A stretch of DNA of 8,579 nt from Phycisphaerales bacterium (GTDB taxonomy: Bacteria; Planctomycetota; Phycisphaerae; Tepidisphaerales; Tepidisphaeraceae). The notes beneath the pieces are model-generated. The model was not told where the DNA came from. It ran no database searches and saw nothing but the letters and a program-made list of their open reading frames with translations. Both the position numbers and the translations under genes were made by a program. The DNA is taken from the NCBI GenBank assembly GCA_003153655.1, contig PMAK01000233.1, positions 18,514-27,092 of the forward strand. The letters are read 5' to 3'. Shown here in pieces: positions 1 to 5,397 of the stretch (positions within the stretch are counted from its first letter, which is position 1; every line of letters begins with the position of its first letter).

Positions 1-2
1 TG

Positions 3-812
3 ACGGCCGCCCGCATGCTGGAAAAGATGGTGGACGATCAAACGCTGGCCATTGGCGTGGGTGCTGCCGGCCTGATCGATGCCGAGGCCCATGAAATTCT
101 GATGAGCTCTGCCATCCCCGATCAGCGGGCGATTTCTCTGCAACCTATCTACGAAGTGGCGGCCAAATGTCCGCTTGTTCTGGCCAATGATATGCAAGCG
201 TTGGCGATCCGATGGATGCTCACGCACCGGGCGGAAATATCGCAGGACGTGCTGCTTGTTGGATTCGTGGATGGATCGATGGGCGCGGCGATGCTGATCG
301 AGGGCAAGCCGAACCGTGGATGCGTCATGGCCTGCAATGAGCTCGGCCATACGAGGATGCCGGTTGAAACCGATCGATGTTATTGCGGACAGACCGGCTG
401 TCTTGAGGTCATTTGCTCGACGAGTTTTCTGCGGCGGAATGGACTGCCCAAGGAACATACGCTGCAATCGATCCTCTCGATGGAGGAGCGATTTCCGTCT
501 TTGGATAGGATGCTGGAACTTCTTGCCACGGGAATCGCCAACAGCGTGAACTTTGTGCGTCCGCATCGGCTGGTGCTGGTGAGCAATCTTCTTCGTTATG
601 AGAAGTTCAGCGTGCCGCTGACTCGGCAGATTCGGGGGATGCTGCTGTCGGAGCTGGCGGATCGCGTGCGGATTGACCTGTGGGATCAGCCGGCTTTCCA
701 GTCGGCGGAGACTGCCGGTTGGGCTGCGCTGGCGAATCTGTATACGGATGCGTGGGAGCCGACGACGATGACCACTTCCGGGGACAAAGAAAAGGTTGCC
801 GCCAAGACGTGA
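3..812 (+). CDS. ROK-family protein, 5'-truncated (probable sugar-responsive regulator or sugar kinase)
   Basis: The reading frame is open to the left window edge, so the N-terminus is missing; about 269 residues are visible. ROK proteins are either sugar kinases or, with an N-terminal winged helix, NagC/Mlc/XylR-type repressors. Visible hallmarks in order are an IGVGAAGLID segment near the start, an Asn-Asp pair in LANDMQALA holding the usual catalytic Asp, and the zinc-site motif ELGH followed by CYCGQTGCLE. The glycine-rich phosphate loop, normally GTGIG, reads DGSMG here, which argues against efficient kinase activity and for a regulatory role; this is inference. Whether a DNA-binding domain exists cannot be seen. 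The gene points toward the - strand genes, so it is not in their operon, although a sugar-binding regulator would fit the importer and glycosidase in the window. The last codons and stop lie in an imperfect hairpin (800-829) with no U-tract. Confidence 0.85.
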   Translation, partial: TAARMLEKMVDDQTLAIGVGAAGLIDAEAHEILMSSAIPDQRAISLQPIYEVAAKCPLVLANDMQALAIRWMLTHRAEISQDVLLVGFVDGSMGAAMLIEGKPNRGCVMACNELGHTRMPVETDRCYCGQTGCLEVICSTSFLRRNGLPKEHTLQSILSMEERFPSLDRMLELLATGIANSVNFVRPHRLVLVSNLLRYEKFSVPLTRQIRGMLLSELADRVRIDLWDQPAFQSAETAGWAALANLYTDAWEPTTMTTSGDKEKVAAKT

Positions 813-846
813 GCGCCGGCTCTTTGGCGAATTCGTACCTCAACGC

Positions 847-892
847 AAAATAAAAAACGAGCGGCGGTAGGGGGGATCGTCCCAACCGCCGC
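847..892 (-). terminator. Intrinsic terminator of the PEP-CTERM gene
   Basis: On the - strand an 8-bp perfect GC stem (GCGGCGGT at 885-892 read in reverse against ACCGCCGC over 861-868), extended by three more G-C pairs after one mismatch, is followed by a T-rich run (TCGTTTTTTATTTT). It begins about 40 nt past the PEP-CTERM stop. On the + strand the stem is followed by CCGTACAG, with no T-run, so it should not terminate the convergent ROK gene efficiently. Confidence 0.85.
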
Positions 893-930
893 CCGTACAG
901 GCGGGAACAGAAGTATTATCCTTGCGTCGC

Positions 931-1632
931 TCAGATCTTGCGGCGACGGCGGGCGAGCATCATGAGGCCGCCGATTGCGCCAACGGCGATCGAGGCCGGT
1001 TCGGGAACCGCGACAGCTTGCACATTGTCGATGTAGACATTCAAGGATGCATCGTTGCTCTTGCTGTAGAAGAACTCGAAGCCCGTGGGGATGAACCCAT
1101 TGCCGAGGACTTCAGAGTATGGCTGGCTCAAGGCGAAGGTGGATGGGTCCGTCCCGATGAGCGGAATGTTCAGGCTATAGGTCCCTGGGGCCAGATCCAC
1201 GTTCCGTTCGGAAGATGCATCAACCTGGTATTGGTTGCCGAACGTTTCACTGGCACCGCTGCCGAGTGCGCCGAAGATGGTGATGCCGATATCGGCGAAC
1301 GCGCCGGTGAATTGTCCACCTGGAGCGACGGTCAGATCGAGCGAGATCGAAGCCGTCGAAGGATCGCTGAGAGCCGCTGGAACATCGGATCCAGTCAAGG
1401 CACCGGTGAAGGTTGCGCCGGCGACGCTCAGGTTCTCCATTGAGTTGGAACCTACGGTAGCGCCAATCGTGGACTGCGAGACAGTGATCCCGCCGCCGTT
1501 ATTGGTGAACCCGTCAGTTGGGCCAGCCGCATCAGTGGACTCGAACGAATAGAGGAGAGTCCCGGCGTTGGCCGAGGCTGCTCCGATGGACAGTGCAGCC
1601 ACAACGGCCGCGGATAAAAGAGAGTGCCGCAT
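931..1632 (-). CDS. PEP-CTERM sorting domain-containing exported protein
   Basis: This 233-residue secreted protein has an N-terminal signal peptide (residues 1-23, hydrophobic core SAAVVAALSIGAA, predicted cut after ANA). The C-terminal tripartite sorting tag consists of VPEP at 209-212, a short hydrophobic segment (213-226) and a final ARRRRKI. In known systems the tag is recognised by an exosortase/archaeosortase-like membrane enzyme, which processes and releases or anchors the protein at the envelope. The body (24-208) is rich in Gly, Ser, Thr and Asp, has no cysteine, and looks like a beta-sandwich or adhesin-like domain; I recognise no enzymatic motif. An AGGAGG sequence 5 nt before the ATG fixes the start. 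It has its own terminator downstream and is separated from the prepilin-like gene by that gene's terminator, so it is probably monocistronic. No exosortase is encoded in the window. The export and sorting class is certain in practice; the function is unknown. Confidence 0.9.
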   Translation of the reverse strand: MRHSLLSAAVVAALSIGAASANAGTLLYSFESTDAAGPTDGFTNNGGGITVSQSTIGATVGSNSMENLSVAGATFTGALTGSDVPAALSDPSTASISLDLTVAPGGQFTGAFADIGITIFGALGSGASETFGNQYQVDASSERNVDLAPGTYSLNIPLIGTDPSTFALSQPYSEVLGNGFIPTGFEFFYSKSNDASLNVYIDNVQAVAVPEPASIAVGAIGGLMMLARRRRKI

Positions 1633-1637
1633 TTTAG

Positions 1638-1643
1638 CCTCCT
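1638..1643 (-). promoter_or_regulatory. Perfect Shine-Dalgarno of the PEP-CTERM gene
   Basis: AGGAGG on the - strand, 5 nt upstream of the ATG at 1632. It stands out because the sugar-operon genes in this window lack any such motif, suggesting strong translation of the PEP-CTERM protein. Confidence 0.85.
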
Positions 1644-1823
1644 AAAAAGAGAAAAGAGCGACGGCCACACCAACCGGTGATCCCGTCATTGGATATAACA
1701 CAGGAAACCCACGTCGTTTAAGAATGTTGGGTATGTTTGTGTTCATTGGTCGTATTTCATTCTTGCATCGCGCCATCAGTTAAATTCAGGTTCACATCGC
1801 TGTTTTTATTGGACGCATTCCCA

Positions 1824-1859
1824 AATAAAAAAAAGCTTGCCGGGTCAACCCGGAGCTTT
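1824..1859 (-). terminator. Intrinsic terminator overlapping the end of the prepilin-like gene
   Basis: On the - strand: AAAGCT, CCGGG, loop TTGA, CCCGG, a 2-nt bulge (CA), then AGCTTT running into a T-tract (TTTTTTTTATTT including stem bases). The two paired blocks are 6 bp and 5 bp. The stop codon TGA of the upstream gene (1845-1847) lies inside the tetraloop, so the 5' arm encodes the last residues Lys-Ala-Pro-Gly. It separates the prepilin-like gene from the PEP-CTERM gene. Confidence 0.85.
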
Positions 1860-2816
1860 AATACAGATATCGAGAAGCATAAAGGTGCCAACCGCTCGGT
1901 TCTCGACGTGCCCATCGACGCAAAGGGCATTCAGCACCGTGTTATTCATATGGCGGAATCGCAGATGGCTCCTGAAATAACTCACACTTCCTGGAGAAGG
2001 CGGTGGCATATCCGCATTACCGATTTTCTGAAGCTTCGCGCAGAGTGAAGGAACCGTACTATGATTCAGACCACCGGGCGTGACCGGGCGGTTATATTGC
2101 GCTTCGTTTGGAGAATTGAGAAAGAGATAGCTTCCGAGTTGCAGTGAATTTCCATCTATTTCCGTCGCTTGTTCATAAGCAATATTCGAGTTGCCTGGAG
2201 CCCAATCAATACACTGAGGTGCATCCCAGAAAAGGAACACGGAGCTTGGTTTTATGTTTGAGAGCTTCCGTGGTGTAACGAATTGAGGCTGAATGGTGGT
2301 CCCATCTTGCAAAGTTTGAGGCTCCCAATTGTCCGGAAAGATCCTCGGATTGCAGGTGTAGTGGTTCGCGTAGCGGACATAGTCCACATCAATTGTGTCC
2401 ACATCATGAAACATCGGCGATAAGTTATTAACTAAGCCATCCGGTCCTGTAAGTTTCGCCTGAACTTCCTTCGAAAGAGTAAATGTCCAATACCAACTGA
2501 GTTCTTGATTTTCGGGGTCCGAGACGTTGTTCTCCCAAAACATAGGCGAACCTGCGATCCCGGTGGGGTCATGGCGAACATCGCCATAGGGAAGCAACCC
2601 GTCGTTTTCTGATACATAAATATTCAATGCCTGCCCCATCTGACGGAGGCGGGATTCGCAATCGATCAAGTTTGCTTGTTGCCGAGCCTTATTTAGCGCC
2701 GGGAGCAGTATGCTCACCAGAAGTGAAATGATTCCGATCACAACGAGCAACTCGACGAGTGTGAACCCTCCTGACGCGACCGGTCGGCCTTCTCGAACAG
2801 GAGATCGTCTTCCCAT
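1845..2816 (-). CDS. Prepilin-type N-terminal cleavage/methylation domain protein (type II/IV pseudopilin-like)
   Basis: From the preferred ATG at 2816 the protein has 323 residues. Residues 1-17 form a basic leader ending in Gly-Gly; the class III signal follows as FTLVELLVVIGIISLL, with predicted cleavage by a prepilin peptidase between Gly17 and Phe18 and the conserved Glu at mature position 5. A hydrophobic helix runs to about residue 40, then the globular part. Near the C-terminus RHMNNTVLNALCVDGHVE resembles the His...Asp-Gly-His motif of the abundant planctomycete prepilin-like families (DUF1559-related, H-X9-DG type), though the His-to-Asp spacing here is 11. Such proteins are exported and membrane-anchored; individual functions are mostly unknown. 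The frame also extends to an ATG at 2951, adding 45 residues; I prefer 2816 because prepilin leaders are short, but neither start has a good Shine-Dalgarno. The gene ends inside its own terminator. It is probably co-transcribed with the small membrane protein upstream. Confidence 0.88.
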   Translation of the reverse strand: MGRRSPVREGRPVASGGFTLVELLVVIGIISLLVSILLPALNKARQQANLIDCESRLRQMGQALNIYVSENDGLLPYGDVRHDPTGIAGSPMFWENNVSDPENQELSWYWTFTLSKEVQAKLTGPDGLVNNLSPMFHDVDTIDVDYVRYANHYTCNPRIFPDNWEPQTLQDGTTIQPQFVTPRKLSNIKPSSVFLFWDAPQCIDWAPGNSNIAYEQATEIDGNSLQLGSYLFLNSPNEAQYNRPVTPGGLNHSTVPSLCAKLQKIGNADMPPPSPGSVSYFRSHLRFRHMNNTVLNALCVDGHVENRAVGTFMLLDICIKAPG

Positions 2817-3021
2817 CAATTCCGTTTGACCAAATCTCGCTTTGTCGGATTCGAATGTGGTCACTTTTGCCTCTGTAGGTATCGGGGAGATTTGATTCGA
2901 GACCTTCGCTGAAAACACGCCACTTCTCTCGTTGTCTGCGACAGTTCTCATAGTGACGCTCTACTTTTTATCATATCAAATAATAAATGAAACAAAAAAA
3001 TCGAAATTATTCTCATTTTTC

Positions 3022-3498
3022 TTATGGCATGATCGATTCGGGGATATCGGAGCCGCCATTCGGACAATGGACTTCGGTCAGCTTTGCTTCCGTGCGCAAA
3101 TCGCCAGAAGGGAGCCACTTAGCATCGCCCGGCTTCTTAAGTTCACGCCCGAATTTTTCTGCCTCAGGAGTAACGCCGTGTGCCACCACAAAATCATGGT
3201 ACTTCAGCGAAAATCTCTCCATATAGCCCACGAATTTCTGATTTCCGCATTGGAAAACGTACGCAGTTACAGCCTGCCGTCCGTCATAATCAAAGGGCGG
3301 CACATTGTCCGAACTCGCCGCGAAAAACGTTTTGCCATCGTCTACCGTGTAGTAAACGTCGGGTAGGGCAGATGGATAACGATGACGGCTGGCCCTTATT
3401 TGCACAACGGCCAGGACAATCGCCAGAAGAACAACCGCGATACCAGGTTCGATTGCGACATTTGGGTGCTGATTGAGCCATTCGCGCGCGCCCATCAT
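3022..3498 (-). CDS. Small membrane-anchored protein of unknown function
   Basis: This 158-residue protein has one predicted transmembrane helix (about 16-35, IAVVLLAIVLAVVQI) preceded by a short N-terminal tail and followed by a roughly 120-residue soluble domain. The hydrophobic segment and following Arg/His residues are compatible with a membrane anchor; topology is uncertain. The soluble part has YYTVDDGKTFFAA (49-61), PPFDYDGRQAVTAYVFQC (67-84) and FVGYMERF (89-96), and just two cysteines (84 and 145), which could pair if exported. From memory, similar YYTVDDG...PPFD...VFxC proteins occur widely in planctomycetes as hypothetical proteins; I could not check this. The start is set by AAGGAG 5 nt upstream; a second ATG lies one codon further in. 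It has its own sigma70-like promoter upstream and precedes the prepilin-like gene on the same strand with no obvious terminator between, suggesting a two-gene unit. Confidence 0.8.
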   Translation of the reverse strand: MMGAREWLNQHPNVAIEPGIAVVLLAIVLAVVQIRASRHRYPSALPDVYYTVDDGKTFFAASSDNVPPFDYDGRQAVTAYVFQCGNQKFVGYMERFSLKYHDFVVAHGVTPEAEKFGRELKKPGDAKWLPSGDLRTEAKLTEVHCPNGGSDIPESIMP

Positions 3499-3503
3499 GA
3501 ATG

Positions 3504-3508
3504 CTCCT
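3504..3508 (-). promoter_or_regulatory. Shine-Dalgarno of the small membrane protein
   Basis: AGGAG on the - strand (within AAAGGAG), 5 nt before the ATG at 3498 and 8 nt before the second ATG at 3495. Both starts are within the usable range, so the N-terminus could be MM or M. Confidence 0.75.
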
Positions 3509-3574
3509 TTCTTATCTTCCGATCGAGGTCAAATCCCGGTTTACTTTTTATCGTGGCAACTAATATGTTTGTCT

Positions 3575-3603
3575 ATCCTATAAATCAGAGCCGTCTGCGT
3601 CAA
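3575..3603 (-). promoter_or_regulatory. Candidate sigma70-type promoter for the small membrane protein and prepilin-like gene
   Basis: On the - strand TTGACG (3598-3603; 5 of 6 to the -35 consensus) is followed after exactly 17 nt by TAGGAT (3575-3580; 4 of 6 to the -10). It lies 25 nt past the stop of the importer permease gene and would give a leader of roughly 70 nt before the ATG at 3498. This suggests the downstream pair can be expressed independently of the sugar operon. Read by eye only. Confidence 0.5.
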
Positions 3604-3628
3604 AGGAATTCTTTGGGTTTAGAGCGGT

Positions 3629-4507
3629 TCAACCTTTGATTCCCGTTGTGGTGATTCCTTCGATGAATGTGCGCTGAGCCAGAAAAAAGAGTGCGACCAC
3701 CGGAAGGATCACCAGCACGCTGGCGGCCATCAAGAGGTGCCAGGGCGTGCCACCCACGGCACTCTGAAAATTATCCAGGCCCAGCGCCAGGGTGAATTGC
3801 TCGGGTCTTTGCAGGTAAACCAGCGGGGCGAGGAAATCGTTCCAGACGACCATGAAGGAAAAGAGGGCGACCACCGCCAGCGCCGGCCGGGCGAGGGGAA
3901 GGACCACGCGGAAGAGGATTCCGAGCTCGCCGCAGCCGTCGATTCGGGCGGCTTCGGACAAATCTTTCGGGATGGTCAGAAAGAATTGGCGAAGAAGGAA
4001 GATGCTGAACGCCGAGCCAAACCAGGCGGGCACCCAGAGAGGCTTGAATGTGCCGAGCCAGGCCATGCCTGTCAGATCGCCCAATCGGCGGAAGATGGTG
4101 AAGAGCGGGACCATGGTGACGGGGAATGGAATCATGATGGTGGCGAGCATGATGCCGAAGAGGATTCCGCGGCCGCGGAATTGAATCCGGGCGAAGCCGT
4201 ACGCGACGATCGCACTGGAGAGGGTTGTGCCGGCGACCGTCAGAATCGCGATCACGATGGTGTTGCGTGTGAAGAGGACGGCGTGGAAGGTCGGGTGGGT
4301 GAAAATCTTGACGTAATTCTGCGGCTGCCAGGGATGCGGAATAAAGCGAGGCGGGATTTCGCCGGTTTTCTCGAGTGTTTTAAGGCTTGTGGATGCCATC
4401 CAGAGGAAAGGGAGCAAATAGCCGACGCAGATGCAGATCAGGCCCGCGTGAATCGCCAGGGCGTTCCACGGATTGCGAATGCGTCCGATTTTTGGCTTGG
4501 CGGTCAT
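3629..4507 (-). CDS. Carbohydrate ABC transporter permease (MalG/UgpE type)
   Basis: Inner-membrane subunit of a CUT1-type sugar importer, 292 residues from the preferred start. About six hydrophobic segments are visible (roughly 18-38, 83-105, 115-137, 155-175, 207-222, 262-276). The cytoplasmic EAA loop that docks the ATPase reads SEAARIDGCGELGILFRVVLP (184-204). The N-terminal pattern (helix, then SLKTLEK...PPRFIPHPWQPQNY) and the C-terminal QRTFIEGITTTGIKG are typical of MalG-like permeases, which pair with a MalF-like partner. That partner ends at 4504; the ATG at 4507 shares an ATGA with its TGA, indicating translational coupling, so I prefer it over an in-frame ATG at 4522, which would add five residues. 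No Shine-Dalgarno is visible at either. No terminator follows the gene before the promoter of the next unit, so some readthrough is possible. Confidence 0.93.
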   Translation of the reverse strand: MTAKPKIGRIRNPWNALAIHAGLICICVGYLLPFLWMASTSLKTLEKTGEIPPRFIPHPWQPQNYVKIFTHPTFHAVLFTRNTIVIAILTVAGTTLSSAIVAYGFARIQFRGRGILFGIMLATIMIPFPVTMVPLFTIFRRLGDLTGMAWLGTFKPLWVPAWFGSAFSIFLLRQFFLTIPKDLSEAARIDGCGELGILFRVVLPLARPALAVVALFSFMVVWNDFLAPLVYLQRPEQFTLALGLDNFQSAVGGTPWHLLMAASVLVILPVVALFFLAQRTFIEGITTTGIKG

Positions 4508-5385
4508 CCGTAGTGAACCCATTTCTTAGCCGACCAGAAGGCGATGCCGGTCAGCGCCAGGGTGATTACGAGTTGAATCCATGCGATGGCGCTGGCGTAT
4601 CCCATGTGCAGGAACTTAAAGGCTTCGTCGTAATTGAAAAACGTAAAGAAATAGGTGGCATTGTTGGGGCCGCCCTGTGTCATGATGTAGGGAACGGTCA
4701 GGATGGAGAAGGCGCCGATGATACCCATGACCAGATTGAAGAAAATGACCGGGGTGAGGAATGGAAGCGTGACAGAGAACAAACGGCGCATGGCGCCCGC
4801 GCCGTCAATTTCGGCAGCTTCGAGCAGTTCGCGCGGGACGTCCTGCAAACCGGCCAGATAAATGATAACGGTGTTGCCGACGCCCCAGACGCTCATCAGG
4901 GCCAGCGAGGGCATGGCGCCCTTCTCACCGAGCCAGGCGACGGGGGGAAGTCCGACCTTGCCGAGCAAATAATTGAGCAATCCGTATTGGGTGTTGTACA
5001 TCCACATCCAGACCATTGCCGACGCGATGGCTGGAATCAGCGAGGGGAGGAAAATAATGGCCCGGTAGATGGCTTGTCCGCGAATTTTTGCATTGAGCAA
5101 GAGCGCCAGGCCGAGCGAGACGAGCATTCCGGCCGGCAGAGCCATGGCGACGTAGTAGACGGTGTTTCCGAGCGACTTCCAGAAAAGCGAATCGTGCATG
5201 AGCTGACGGTAATTATCCATGCCGATCCAGAGGGGAGCCCGGCGCGGAACCGTGAGCGAAAAATCGCAGAAGCTGTAGTAGCAGGATAAACAGATCGGGA
5301 TGGCGGTGAAGACAGCGAAGCCGAAAAGCCATGGGGCGAGGAAGGCCATGCCCTTGAAGAAGTTTTGTCGTTCCTCTTGCGTCAT
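4504..5385 (-). CDS. Sugar ABC transporter permease (MalF/UgpA type)
   Basis: Inner-membrane subunit of a CUT1-family carbohydrate importer, 293 residues. It opens with a short charged tail, then a first helix in FLAPWLFGFAVFTAIP (15-30), with further segments at about 74-98, 108-129, 161-179, 208-229 and 265-285, giving the six-helix pattern of UgpA-like proteins. The EAA loop for contact with the ATPase is LLEAAEIDGAGAMRRLF (187-203). TQGGPNNATYFF (236-247) after the fifth helix is also characteristic of this family. It starts 12 nt after the stop of the binding-protein gene and overlaps the next permease by 4 nt, so the three genes are one transcript. No Shine-Dalgarno precedes the ATG. 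The substrate cannot be deduced from the permease; the adjacent GH2 enzyme points to a beta-galactoside or related oligosaccharide. Confidence 0.94.
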   Translation of the reverse strand: MTQEERQNFFKGMAFLAPWLFGFAVFTAIPICLSCYYSFCDFSLTVPRRAPLWIGMDNYRQLMHDSLFWKSLGNTVYYVAMALPAGMLVSLGLALLLNAKIRGQAIYRAIIFLPSLIPAIASAMVWMWMYNTQYGLLNYLLGKVGLPPVAWLGEKGAMPSLALMSVWGVGNTVIIYLAGLQDVPRELLEAAEIDGAGAMRRLFSVTLPFLTPVIFFNLVMGIIGAFSILTVPYIMTQGGPNNATYFFTFFNYDEAFKFLHMGYASAIAWIQLVITLALTGIAFWSAKKWVHYG

Positions 5386-5397
5386 GGAGTTAGATGA

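Noticed and set aside
800..829. Hairpin over the ROK stop codon (CGCCAA...GAGC-GCCG-GCTC...TTGGCG)
   Set aside because: Stem blocks pair but have uneven internal loops and are followed by AATTCG with no T-run, so I do not call it a terminator.
1644..1823. Promoter for the PEP-CTERM gene (TATATC around 1693-1698 on the - strand)
   Set aside because: The best -10-like hexamer has no acceptable -35 at 16-18 nt; no reliable promoter can be called by eye in this gap.
3600..3628. Possible terminator after the MalG-type permease (CAAAG/CTTTG on the - strand)
   Set aside because: Only a 5-bp A/T-rich stem with no T-tract, and it overlaps the -35 of the candidate promoter.
3737..4513. A 258-codon + strand open frame opposite the MalG-type permease gene
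   Set aside because: It is the antisense of a conserved permease; its product is dominated by Glu, Gly, Asp and Arg with no recognisable domain or ribosome site.
4387..5289. A 300-codon + strand open frame opposite the MalF-type permease
   Set aside because: Antisense to a gene with clear EAA loop and helices; the translated composition is typical of a shadow frame in GC-rich DNA.
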